64,000 nt of DNA from Spirosoma sordidisoli (lineage in GTDB: Bacteria; Bacteroidota; Bacteroidia; Cytophagales; Spirosomataceae). Both the position numbers and the translations under genes were made by a program. Below are positions 9,111-17,377 of the stretch, piece by piece. Each line of letters opens with the position of its first letter. The stretch's first letter is position 1. The notes beneath the pieces are model-generated. The model was not told the origin of the DNA, did no database searches, and was given only the letters and a program-made list of their open reading frames with translations. The DNA is taken from positions 124,001 to 188,000 of the forward strand of contig NZ_SBLB01000001.1 in the NCBI RefSeq assembly GCF_004138325.1, read 5' to 3'.

Positions 9111-12100
9111 TTATCTAAATACGGTTGAAAACGCGACCAGCACCACCTGCTTGTTCTCGGCATCGTTACCGATCTCAATTTCCACCGTCATATAGTCGTC
9201 CCGGAGTCGCTGTTTGGTGCCCGACCAGTCTACTTCGTGCATGGCGTAGCGCAGCGCATTCTGAAAGAACCGGAACCGCTCGTCATTCGCCGGAAACAGC
9301 GTATGCACCTGCGCTGGTCCGCCGTCCGGCGTCCAGTGGGTGATCCGGGTGATTTTCCGCCAGCTATCGGCACTGATATTAATCTGGCCGGCGTCGAACG
9401 TTTTTTTCTGGTTGGGATAAGGATTGACAATGAACCTGACCACGGACGGGTAGAACGTGCCGAAGTACTGACCGAACGGCCCCCGGTCCATCGCCCATAA
9501 CGTGTTAGGCTGGCTTCGGGCCGACGCCAGCAGCAGCCGGCCGCGATTGACAAACCGGCTATAATCGCCGTCCTTGATCTCGACAAACGAACTCATAGCC
9601 GTGCTGTACACAGCGGTGAACGTGGGTATGCCCGGTTTGTAAAACGAGAACAGGATTTCCTCGTTGTCGCGGTTGGTACCGGCCACGCACTGCCAGTTCC
9701 GCAAGCTGTCGATCCCGGCACCGGCCAGTTCATACGTCAGGCGTTTAAGCTGATCACTGAACAGCTCACTCGCACTCAGACTGTCGAGCCCTCCGGTATA
9801 CCGCAGCAACGCCCCCATCCGGGCATCCCACGCCCCCACCTGCCCATTGCTGGACCAGACGGATTCGGGGTGCTGGGTACCGAACTCGGTGCTGATCGTG
9901 ATCATCCGGTTGAACACGGCTCCGGAATCCGTTTCGATCACGCCGGCATCGGTCGTCTGGTAGCTCAGCGGGTCGAGCGGCAATATACCGACGCCCCGTT
10001 CCTGCCAGCACAGGAGCCCCCGGCCCTGACCCCGTTGCAACTTGACAATCGCGCCCAAACTGCCATTGGCCTGGCCCGCGTCGCCCGGTAGCCGGCTGCG
10101 CCAGGCGTCAATAAACTGGCCGGGTTGTTTGGGTGGCGTCCAGCTAAAGCCGGCCGGGTCGTTGGTCACGGCCAGAAAGTCGCGGGGCATGACCGCGTAA
10201 GGATTGACCCTGGTGTCCACGGTCAACGCTTTGTTGTAGTTCCAGTCCTCGGGCTGATCCGGATTAATCCCGTTTTGAAACTGCTCTCCTTCCTCCCGGC
10301 ACGTGGTCCGTTCGGGCCGGAACGCGTTGCGGGCCAGCGTTCGGCCGGGTCGCAACGCGAGGTTGTATTTGGATTCAACCGGAACAACGTGTCCAATGCC
10401 GTAATCGCTTTGCCGGCAGCTATCGGAATAAAAGGGGTAAATGCGGGCGAAATCAAACAGCGTGACGTACGCCGGTCCGCCCCAGACCTCAATGTCGTTA
10501 AACTCGAAAAATTGACCCGCAGCGGTTTCCACCGGTTTGGCCATACCGAGTAACGACTCGGTGATGGGCTGAAAGTGGCCGCAGGGGTAGTACGGTTCTA
10601 TGGACGACTGCGCATCGACCGGCTGGGTCGTGCGCTGGATGTAGTTGACGATCCGGAACGTGCCGGGGTTCTCTTGGGAGCCGGCGTCTATACTGGTCCA
10701 GTCCGCCGTTTTTACAATCACGGCGTTTCGCTGCAACAGCCCGTCGCCGTAGATATAGAGTCCGCCCGCGCCCGACCACTGCGGGTGGGTCTGGGTTTCG
10801 ATCTTCAGGTTCAGGTTGTTTTTGTCCAGCTCTTTGTAGGTGGTGTTGAAGCCATCGCTGTGCAGTTTGGCCAGCGTCAGCCTCGTCTCACTGCCCAGGC
10901 GCGGCCGGCCGCGCGCGAGCAGCGTAGGGAGCCAGGATAGGTTCGTTGCGGTCCGGTACGACTTTGTATAACCGTGGGTGACGTGGGTTTTGTCAGGCAG
11001 GGCCCGGCTGTAGCCGTCCAGCGCAATTACGTTGCTGGAGTACGCCCGCGATACGATGCCGACGTGGTGGAGCACATCGCCCTCCTCCAGTTCTTTGAGT
11101 CCACCTTCGATCAGCACATCCGGGCTGTGGTAGGTCAGGTAGTAGGGCTGGCTGCGGGTTTCGCGCCAGTCGCCTTCATTGGGTGTCGTGCAGGGCGTAG
11201 GCCAGGGGTAGCTGTGGCGGTTCTGCCCATCGAAATCGGTGGAGAACCAGTTCAGGTAAGGCAGGGGAAACGGCTTTTCCGACCGGCCCGAATCCAGCTT
11301 ACATTCGTCGGTGCGACAAACCGGAAACACGACGCCCTGGTGCAGCAGCCGGGGAACGCGCTGCCGCTTCACGATCATAAAGCCGCTCACGTTCAGTTTG
11401 CCCTCGCTGTCGTACAAATCGGCCACCGGTAGCCGGAGCCCGGAGATCAATACACCCATCGGCACCAGCTCATAAATACCGGCCGGGCTGAGTTTGGTCA
11501 GTGCGTAGTGGTCGGTTTCGCCAGCCGGCCCTTCGTCGTACAACTGGGGAAAGGTGAAGGCGGGTAGCGGGGTGACGAACATCGGCTGGCCCAGCCGGTC
11601 GAACAGCAATACGCCGAACTCCTCGGTTTCGCCCCGGAAGTACGAGCCGTGCAGCCACTCCCAGACTTGGCCTTTGTCGTTGAGGTAGTCGTTGGTAACG
11701 GTGTAGGTTTCGGTCAGGCCGTTGAACGTTTTACGCACCACACTACCCAGCGTCACGGTTGACGAATTGGTCAGCGGGTTGCCATCGGGCTTGCCTGACG
11801 TCGGATTGGCAACGGGCCGGAAGGTGGGCTCTTTGACCTCATCCAGCACACATCGTTTCAGGAAGGGCTGAAAGCGGACGGCCGACGCATTCATAGTAAT
11901 CGGCGGGAGCCGCAGCAAGTCGCCCTCCACCAGCCGGTTGTTTTCCGGGGCCAGGGTACCAACGCGCAGCACCGTTTCGTGCCGCTGGTTCAGTTCGGCT
12001 ACCGTGATTTCGTCTCCGCTGTTATCAACGATCTCCACCGTTATCGCCGTGCTGCCTGACAACGCCGGGGTGATGGTTATGGGTGGCAGGGTCCGGATTG

Positions 12101-13037
12101 AGGTGGGTAAGCCTTCCGTTTCGTAGTACAGAACGGCGACAACCACCCGCTCCCAGCGGACATCGACCCGGCTGAGCTCCCAGCGCAAACTTTCCTGGGT
12201 TACGACGCCTGACGCGCCCATGACCCGGTTGTGGTGCGAGAGCCGAACGCCGGTCGTCGGGATCTGGCTGGGGAATCTGTCGAAGCCCAGCACGTCCAGC
12301 TTTTCGCTGGTGACAAACACGCGCCGGGTCACGGGCGTGAACGCGGACCGTACGCCGTCCCGCGACTCGTAGGCTATCGCGATTTGATACGTGCCGGATA
12401 GTAGCTTGCCAATACCCCGGCCCAGGAGCTTAATGGTAGGAAAAACGACGTCCGGCCGTTCCCGGAATCCGTGAGCCGACCAGGACGACGGGTACGGGGT
12501 GGTGGTCGGTGCATGGCGCAGGTTCAGCACATGCTTCGTGCCGCGCCGGTTCGTCCAGTACACGCGCTCTACCGACTCGTTCTCGTACGCAATTTCAATG
12601 TCAAAGGTGTCGGTCGTTCGCCAGCCCAGCCGCTCGGGAGCCGCGCTGCCCCGCTTGGACCAGGGCTGGTTCTTGGCGTGCGGATCATTGTCGTCACTGT
12701 ACAGGACGCGAAAGGCACCCGTAACCACGGCTCCGTTCACCTCACTATCGTAGTCCCAGAAGCCGACGATACTGGTCGTGTTGTTGGTCAGGAATAGCAC
12801 GTTGCCGCGCTGCGCTTCGGCGTCGCCAACGATGTGGTAGCCTTGCGTCAGGGTTAAGGTGAGTAGATTGCCGGGGCTGTTGGCCAGGGACAGGCTTTTC
12901 CCATCGGACGTATCGCTGCGATTCCGGTTGTACAGAGTCCGTACGTTCCGGCCGTAGCGATACGTCCCTTGCTGTTGCAGGTGTGCATCCACATCCTGCT
13001 TCATGCCGCCAGAAAAAACCTGTGTGTGCGTAGGCAT
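9111..13037 (-). CDS. Tail 'muzzle'/stabilisation-like protein
   Basis: This encodes 1308 aa, mostly beta-rich with many Tyr, Trp and Asn. The N-terminus has a Gly-Gly-Met-x-x-Asp pattern (residues 10-15), then Y-x-x-G-R-N-V-R near 28. To my knowledge this resembles the start of crAss-like tail muzzle/stabilisation proteins, but I cannot run the comparison. It follows the portal and small connector genes and precedes the giant cargo genes, as in crAss-like podoviruses. Its ATG overlaps the upstream stop (TAATG). Alternatively it could be a large tail spike or fibre base. Confidence 0.7.
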   Translation of the reverse strand: MPTHTQVFSGGMKQDVDAHLQQQGTYRYGRNVRTLYNRNRSDTSDGKSLSLANSPGNLLTLTLTQGYHIVGDAEAQRGNVLFLTNNTTSIVGFWDYDSEVNGAVVTGAFRVLYSDDNDPHAKNQPWSKRGSAAPERLGWRTTDTFDIEIAYENESVERVYWTNRRGTKHVLNLRHAPTTTPYPSSWSAHGFRERPDVVFPTIKLLGRGIGKLLSGTYQIAIAYESRDGVRSAFTPVTRRVFVTSEKLDVLGFDRFPSQIPTTGVRLSHHNRVMGASGVVTQESLRWELSRVDVRWERVVVAVLYYETEGLPTSIRTLPPITITPALSGSTAITVEIVDNSGDEITVAELNQRHETVLRVGTLAPENNRLVEGDLLRLPPITMNASAVRFQPFLKRCVLDEVKEPTFRPVANPTSGKPDGNPLTNSSTVTLGSVVRKTFNGLTETYTVTNDYLNDKGQVWEWLHGSYFRGETEEFGVLLFDRLGQPMFVTPLPAFTFPQLYDEGPAGETDHYALTKLSPAGIYELVPMGVLISGLRLPVADLYDSEGKLNVSGFMIVKRQRVPRLLHQGVVFPVCRTDECKLDSGRSEKPFPLPYLNWFSTDFDGQNRHSYPWPTPCTTPNEGDWRETRSQPYYLTYHSPDVLIEGGLKELEEGDVLHHVGIVSRAYSSNVIALDGYSRALPDKTHVTHGYTKSYRTATNLSWLPTLLARGRPRLGSETRLTLAKLHSDGFNTTYKELDKNNLNLKIETQTHPQWSGAGGLYIYGDGLLQRNAVIVKTADWTSIDAGSQENPGTFRIVNYIQRTTQPVDAQSSIEPYYPCGHFQPITESLLGMAKPVETAAGQFFEFNDIEVWGGPAYVTLFDFARIYPFYSDSCRQSDYGIGHVVPVESKYNLALRPGRTLARNAFRPERTTCREEGEQFQNGINPDQPEDWNYNKALTVDTRVNPYAVMPRDFLAVTNDPAGFSWTPPKQPGQFIDAWRSRLPGDAGQANGSLGAIVKLQRGQGRGLLCWQERGVGILPLDPLSYQTTDAGVIETDSGAVFNRMITISTEFGTQHPESVWSSNGQVGAWDARMGALLRYTGGLDSLSASELFSDQLKRLTYELAGAGIDSLRNWQCVAGTNRDNEEILFSFYKPGIPTFTAVYSTAMSSFVEIKDGDYSRFVNRGRLLLASARSQPNTLWAMDRGPFGQYFGTFYPSVVRFIVNPYPNQKKTFDAGQINISADSWRKITRITHWTPDGGPAQVHTLFPANDERFRFFQNALRYAMHEVDWSGTKQRLRDDYMTVEIEIGNDAENKQVVLVAFSTVFR

Positions 13038-13504
13038 TAGACTCTTGATTCCTTGTAACCAACCACGTTTTCATCCAACCAAACCTCCACCTCTGGCCAG
13101 ACCAGATCCGGATTGCCATTCGCCACTTTGTCCTCGACAAATTTGCGAATCAACGCCCCGATCTCGGTAAGTTGTGCCAATCGGTCACTCACAACCGGAC
13201 GTAGTCCGGCAGGCCCATTGCTGCCGGGTGCTGGTCCCTGGTGCGCTTCGTCTGCCGAGTTTTGTTCGTCTGCCGGTGGATCGGTGATTGGTGGCGCAGT
13301 ATCCGTACTTTCCGCAACAGCCGGCGTCTGTGGCTCGATACCCGTTTCCGTTGTTTCGGGAGCAGGCGGTGTCACGGCTTCGGGTGCGGTGTCCTGGGGC
13401 TTCGCAGACTCGGTAGCGGGCGACTTGCTTTGTTCCGGTACGCCGGCATCGGTTTTCTCGGGCGGGGTCTGGGTAGACGCATGGGCATTGTTTCGTTTAG
13501 CCAT
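13037..13504 (-). CDS. Pro/Thr/Glu-rich linker protein
   Basis: This encodes 155 aa from the ATG at 13504, chosen because it overlaps the upstream gene less than the alternative at 13531. About residues 10-105 are a disordered Pro/Thr/Glu/Ala tract. The C-terminal 50 residues form a compact domain with a hydrophobic helix and a Trp-containing end. Its stop overlaps the start of the muzzle-like gene. It is probably a virion accessory or scaffold component, by position only. Confidence 0.65.
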   Translation of the reverse strand: MAKRNNAHASTQTPPEKTDAGVPEQSKSPATESAKPQDTAPEAVTPPAPETTETGIEPQTPAVAESTDTAPPITDPPADEQNSADEAHQGPAPGSNGPAGLRPVVSDRLAQLTEIGALIRKFVEDKVANGNPDLVWPEVEVWLDENVVGYKESRV

Positions 13505-13874
13505 TGGTTTTTTTGGTTTGTGGTTCAACATTCTTTTCCCAGATCGCTACCCAGTCGGCTTTGATCTCTTTGCCGTTCAGGGTGCGGTACCGCTGGAAGC
13601 GGGTTTCGTACATCCGCCCGTCCGGCATCGCGATAGCGTATACATCAGGGATCACGGCCTGCACACGACTGGCTATTTGCTGAGCGGAGAGCGCACGGGC
13701 GTCAAAGGCAAAGGTTTGTTTCTGGCCGAAGCCTCTCTCACCATTGCCGCCCGGCCGGTCCACAATAATGATCGTGGTAAACGTGGGCGGTGGGTTATGG
13801 GCAATGGAACGAACAACGAAGGGCGTAGCTAATAGTATGCCCATGCAGCGAATAAGGATTTGTTTGCGGTTCAC
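13497..13874 (-). CDS. Small protein with N-terminal membrane/signal segment
   Basis: This encodes 125 aa. Residues 1-20 (two basic residues, then an apolar stretch) look like a signal anchor. The rest is soluble, with a repeated Y/F-aromatic pattern and Trp residues near 107-112. It lies within the connector gene run of the late operon. I recognise no family. A secreted or periplasmic tail accessory is possible. Confidence 0.65.
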   Translation of the reverse strand: MNRKQILIRCMGILLATPFVVRSIAHNPPPTFTTIIIVDRPGGNGERGFGQKQTFAFDARALSAQQIASRVQAVIPDVYAIAMPDGRMYETRFQRYRTLNGKEIKADWVAIWEKNVEPQTKKTNG

Positions 13875-13891
13875 GGCGGTACTGTTTTGGG

Positions 13892-14509
13892 TTAGTAGAA
13901 AAAACGGTCGTTGGTCTGGTTACGAATAAAGCCGCTGGCCTGCCGTTCGGTACGGCGGGTCGCGGCTGTTTCGCGGTTGAGCTCGGCCCTGGTCTGGGCA
14001 ATTAGTGTATCGGCGTTTTGCTGCACCCGGTAGCGGTCGTTGTAGCGGGGGTGAAGCGGGTGGCTTTCCAACAGTTTGCCTAACACAAACTCGTAGCAGG
14101 CGGCATAAGCCTCCCTATGGATCAGGGCTTGCCCCCGTTCATCCTTCAGCAAGCCAATGTAGCGAACGTAAAGGTCGCCGGCCGGGTAGTTGGGTAGTTG
14201 CAGCCCTACCGGCGTCCGTTTGAAAGCGAGTAACGCTTTGGGGTACATTTCGGTCGTGACTTCGTAGCCGGCCCATTGCTGCCCGTCCAGGCTCAAATCC
14301 TCGACCTTCAGCACGTAGCTGGGGGTGGTAAGCGTGTGTTGCGCCACGGGCATTTTTTCCGTGAACTCACTCGCGATCAGGTCATAGCCAATGTTTCGGA
14401 ACACGGTGCGCATATGATCGTTGACCCGAAAGCGGAAGCGTTCGATGTTGGGGAAGTTGAACTCCTCCGTCAGATCAGACAGCAAATCATCCAGTACCCG
14501 CGTTTCCAT
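13892..14509 (-). CDS. Probable head-tail connector/ring protein
   Basis: This encodes 205 aa, mixed alpha/beta with a helical, Arg/Thr-rich C-terminus. It starts at an ATG preceded by an A/T-rich leader ending TATTAAAAAC. Its size, its place between portal and muzzle-like genes, and the Y-P-A-G-D-L-Y-V-R-Y-strand followed by a long helical half are compatible with an adaptor or ring protein of a podovirus connector. This is positional inference. Confidence 0.6.
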   Translation of the reverse strand: METRVLDDLLSDLTEEFNFPNIERFRFRVNDHMRTVFRNIGYDLIASEFTEKMPVAQHTLTTPSYVLKVEDLSLDGQQWAGYEVTTEMYPKALLAFKRTPVGLQLPNYPAGDLYVRYIGLLKDERGQALIHREAYAACYEFVLGKLLESHPLHPRYNDRYRVQQNADTLIAQTRAELNRETAATRRTERQASGFIRNQTNDRFFY

Positions 14510-14526
14510 GTTTTTAATATTCTATT

Positions 14527-15105
14527 TTAGATTTCCCAAGACACGATTATGCTACCGGTCTGCCCAGGGTTATAGTTCGGCTGAAACTCGGAAACCTTGT
14601 AGCGTTCTTTGCGTAAACGAGCTAACAGTTCAGTAGAAAATCCGTGCCTGGAGTCAAACTTTTTAATCAAGCAACCTTGTTTAGCCGCCTGTTGAATGCC
14701 GGCGAAAACTTCAGCAAATTCTTGATCGTCCTTTTCTTTCGCTACCCGAGCCCTTAATGCTATAGTTTTTGCCTGTTCGGCCGACAACACTATAGTACCA
14801 TATCCTTTCTCGTTCTTCTCAATAAACGGACTTTCAATGGTTGACGAAGGCTCTATCGGAGTAAAAATTACGCCCGCATCTGCGTTTTTTTCCTTAGCAC
14901 TATCTGCCGCGAAACAGGCAGCAATTTTACCCAATGCTCCCGTAACCAAGTTGGCATCTTCCCGACTGTCAAGCACAACATATAGCTCAACAGATTTCGC
15001 ATTGTCCGGAAGTGGAACATTCTCAATACGATGCACCTGGTCGCTTGTAATATCTGAATACAGCCAGCCGTCGTGGCAGAATGATCTTATTTTTAGCTTA
15101 CTCAT
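14527..15105 (-). CDS. Hypothetical late protein, 192 aa
   Basis: This encodes 192 aa, of lower GC than its neighbours. The N-terminal half is beta-like with a short Cys/His-containing start, the middle (about 85-130) is helical, and the C-terminus resembles a small nucleic-acid-binding strand-helix fold. No conserved motif is recognised. It is inserted between connector-type genes, so it may be a moron-like insertion or a structural accessory. Confidence 0.55.
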   Translation of the reverse strand: MSKLKIRSFCHDGWLYSDITSDQVHRIENVPLPDNAKSVELYVVLDSREDANLVTGALGKIAACFAADSAKEKNADAGVIFTPIEPSSTIESPFIEKNEKGYGTIVLSAEQAKTIALRARVAKEKDDQEFAEVFAGIQQAAKQGCLIKKFDSRHGFSTELLARLRKERYKVSEFQPNYNPGQTGSIIVSWEI

Positions 15106-15116
15106 CTTTAGTTGGG

Positions 15117-15794
15117 TTATGGTTGGTTTATGGGCGTTTCAGTGCCCTCATTCTTTTTGTCGGCTCGTTGCCAGGTCGCGACGTTACCACCGCGCAGGCG
15201 CATTTCGGCCCGTTCCTTGATCACGGCCCGGTTGTTCTCCCACTGCCACGGTCCTTCCCAGTACGCCGGATCATTGCGATCCAGCCCTTCCCACGGGTTT
15301 TCCATCGCCCCGGTAACGCTCAGCTCATCGACCGCCACCAGTTGCGTCGTGGTATACACGAATAAGCTGTTGCCCTCCACGCAATAAGTCGAGACGTTGT
15401 TGCGCCTGGACACAACGGGTAGCTGCCACCGCTGAGCGACCGGCACCAGCGAGGCTCCGCAGCACGACACATTGGTGATGTAGGGCGTGCCGTTCCACGA
15501 TAAGAAGGTGGGGATCGGTGCAGAGCGAACATTGGTGTCGCAACTCGCGCACTCGTCTCCGGACAGGGTGACGGTACGGGTCGTTATACGCCACGGCGCG
15601 ATCTGCTGACCCAGTTGCAGCGTCCGGGCATCGTCTTTCACCCGTAACGCTGTCTGTTGCGCGATCAGCTCGGGTTCGATCTGATAAATCGTGATATTGC
15701 TATCATCGACCGGACCACTGCCGTACAGCGCATTCAGCACCTCGTAGGCGCAGGCCCGCAGACTGTCCGGGTGTATAACGACCTCGTTTTCCAT
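15117..15794 (-). CDS. Probable connector protein with Cys pairs
   Basis: This encodes 225 aa. A central region carries C-x-x-C (DECASCD, about residue 81) and a second pair (SCCG, about 109), so it may bind zinc or hold disulphides. The N-terminal 45 residues form a helix-rich adaptor-like segment starting with acidic residues. It lies in the run of portal-to-muzzle genes, suggesting a ring or adaptor component. I cannot name a family. Confidence 0.6.
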   Translation of the reverse strand: MENEVVIHPDSLRACAYEVLNALYGSGPVDDSNITIYQIEPELIAQQTALRVKDDARTLQLGQQIAPWRITTRTVTLSGDECASCDTNVRSAPIPTFLSWNGTPYITNVSCCGASLVPVAQRWQLPVVSRRNNVSTYCVEGNSLFVYTTTQLVAVDELSVTGAMENPWEGLDRNDPAYWEGPWQWENNRAVIKERAEMRLRGGNVATWQRADKKNEGTETPINQP

Positions 15795-15795
15795 C

Positions 15796-16254
15796 TTACT
15801 TCGCGTTGTGCTCTATTAAGCCCTTTATAGCCGACTGGTATAGCTTGCCAAGAAGCTCTGCGTATTCCTTCTCCATAAAGGCATCATAGTTAGTCTTTCC
15901 GCTATGCCTTTTTTTGCTAATGAGAATCTGTCGCTGTTCGCCCCCTACGGTGAATGTCTGACCATTTACATAATCAGCCATGTTGATCAATCCAGGCGAA
16001 ACAAATTCTTCATCGGCTTTCGCGTTACCCACAAAGCAGTTTTCTGGCCGAATCAGGTTTTCTCTCGCCAGAAGGCAACTCGTAGCGTACTGTTCAGACG
16101 ACAAGTCCAGTTGCCGATGGTGATTTATATATTGCCGGGCTTTGGACAACTGACCCACACCGTTGATTTGTTGCGATCCCCAGTCCTGAAACGGATTGGG
16201 CTCACCGGATCTGACCGGGAACGCATACGTTTCCCATTGGCTTTTGCCCGACAT
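15796..16254 (-). CDS. Hypothetical late protein, 152 aa
   Basis: This encodes 152 aa, polar, with several Gln/Asn-rich segments and a helical Lys-rich end. It is the first gene after a strong 10-bp hairpin (16292-16320), so its expression may be set separately from the upstream genes. No motif is recognised. A structural or head-decoration role is possible from location only. Confidence 0.6.
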   Translation of the reverse strand: MSGKSQWETYAFPVRSGEPNPFQDWGSQQINGVGQLSKARQYINHHRQLDLSSEQYATSCLLARENLIRPENCFVGNAKADEEFVSPGLINMADYVNGQTFTVGGEQRQILISKKRHSGKTNYDAFMEKEYAELLGKLYQSAIKGLIEHNAK

Positions 16255-16291
16255 TCGGGCCTTTGCATAAATTGTTGTTATGCCTTGATTC

Positions 16292-16320
16292 GCGGCAACG
16301 TCCTTGTCGAACGTTGCCGC
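16292..16320. other. Perfect 10-bp inverted repeat between late genes
   Basis: GCGGCAACGT and ACGTTGCCGC are separated by 9 nt. It follows the 68-aa gene by 2 nt in the direction of late transcription. Neither side has a clear T tract. It may be an mRNA-stabilising 3' hairpin, a processing site or a weak terminator rather than a classical intrinsic terminator. Confidence 0.6.
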
Positions 16321-16322
16321 AC

Positions 16323-16529
16323 TTAAAAAGGTCGGATAACGACCTCGACCTGTTCCAGCTTGTCCAGATACTTCTCAGGGATTTCCCGGCTGGCGAGCGT
16401 CTTGGCATGATCCTCGTTAGTGGCCAGCACGTTTTTAGGATCAAGGATAATTTCGGTCTGCTTCCCGGCCTCTACATCTTTGGCACTGGGGTGAAACAAA
16501 ATGGCAATTTGAAACAGTCGTTTTTTCAT
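16323..16529 (-). CDS. Small conserved-looking late protein, 68 aa
   Basis: This encodes 68 aa with a compact alpha/beta composition: a KKRLFQIAILFHP strand start, a central I-L-D-P-K, and an acidic E-I-P-E-K-Y-L helix ending in a V-V-I-R-P-F strand. I have a general memory of similar short proteins in Bacteroidota phages, but no function. It sits directly before a hairpin at 16292-16320. Confidence 0.65.
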   Translation of the reverse strand: MKKRLFQIAILFHPSAKDVEAGKQTEIILDPKNVLATNEDHAKTLASREIPEKYLDKLEQVEVVIRPF

Positions 16530-16542
16530 CTGTATTTGGGTT

Positions 16543-17100
16543 TTATAAAATTGCGTTCCAGAGTTGGTCCAGGGTAATCGTGCCGCCCTCCGCGATCATT
16601 TTCTGCAACCGGGCTTCGGCCTCCGATAGCTCTTTGGCCGTTTCGTTGATCAAGCCGCGCAGGTTCTTAGCGGCCGTAACCTGCTTGGGAAAGTCAGCGT
16701 GATCAGCCTTTTTCCACACCATCGAATCTTCCTGTTTCTGATACTGCGCCAGTTTGCGCTTTAAAAACGCGACGTTCGTAACGTCCGGAATGGACGGCAA
16801 TTCCAGCAGCGCATTGGTCAGCTTCACAAAAGCATCGTCCTTGTACAAGCCGGTGGGGTACAGCGTCCGGCCCATGTTGTTGACATGGCCCTGGTTCATG
16901 GCGGTCATGTGCTCAATGACCTCTTTTTCCCGCAGCTCCAGGTCGCTTTGCTTGCTGTGCAGGGAGATCGGGTGAGCGAACCAGCACGCGTAATGCAGGG
17001 CCGCGTCGCCCCACAAGTTGACCAACGGCTTTATGTCCGGGTGATCCAGTACCGTGATCGGCCAGCCAAACCCTTTGTCCGGTGTATAGAAAACAAGCAT
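16543..17100 (-). CDS. Hypothetical late protein with C-terminal coiled coil
   Basis: This encodes 185 aa. The N-terminal 60 residues are rich in Trp, His and Leu. A charged helix follows, then about residues 115-175 form a coiled coil (NLRGLINETAKELSEAEARL). It lies 3 nt from the next gene downstream of portal. A scaffolding or capsid-accessory role would fit the location. No family is recognised. Confidence 0.6.
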   Translation of the reverse strand: MLVFYTPDKGFGWPITVLDHPDIKPLVNLWGDAALHYACWFAHPISLHSKQSDLELREKEVIEHMTAMNQGHVNNMGRTLYPTGLYKDDAFVKLTNALLELPSIPDVTNVAFLKRKLAQYQKQEDSMVWKKADHADFPKQVTAAKNLRGLINETAKELSEAEARLQKMIAEGGTITLDQLWNAIL

Positions 17101-17103
17101 TAT

Positions 17104-17376
17104 CTATTTTTTCTGGTTGTTCCAGTACGCGAGCCGGCGCGTTCTGCATTCGGTATGCACATTCTCCCAGAACGTAGCCGGATCAACCGAACCCGTTTTA
17201 AGCTGCTCGATCAATTCGGCCAGCACCGTTTGCACAATCACCTCGGTATGACTGTGCCGGTACGGCATAACGGGCGGTACCAGTAACCGTTCCAATTCAC
17301 GGATCTGGGCCGGGGCATTTGCCGGGGTGGGTGTATTGACAAGTCCCATGAATAGTTTTACTAAGGTTTTTACCAT
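17104..17376 (-). CDS. Small late protein, 90 aa
   Basis: This encodes 90 aa from the ATG at 17376, which follows the portal stop by one base and has an A/T-rich leader. A longer frame from 17436 would overlap the portal end by 59 nt and gives an Arg-rich, unlikely N-terminus. The C-terminal half is helical with Trp residues and a basic end. No function is recognised. Confidence 0.6.
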   Translation of the reverse strand: MVKTLVKLFMGLVNTPTPANAPAQIRELERLLVPPVMPYRHSHTEVIVQTVLAELIEQLKTGSVDPATFWENVHTECRTRRLAYWNNQKK

Positions 17377-17377
17377 A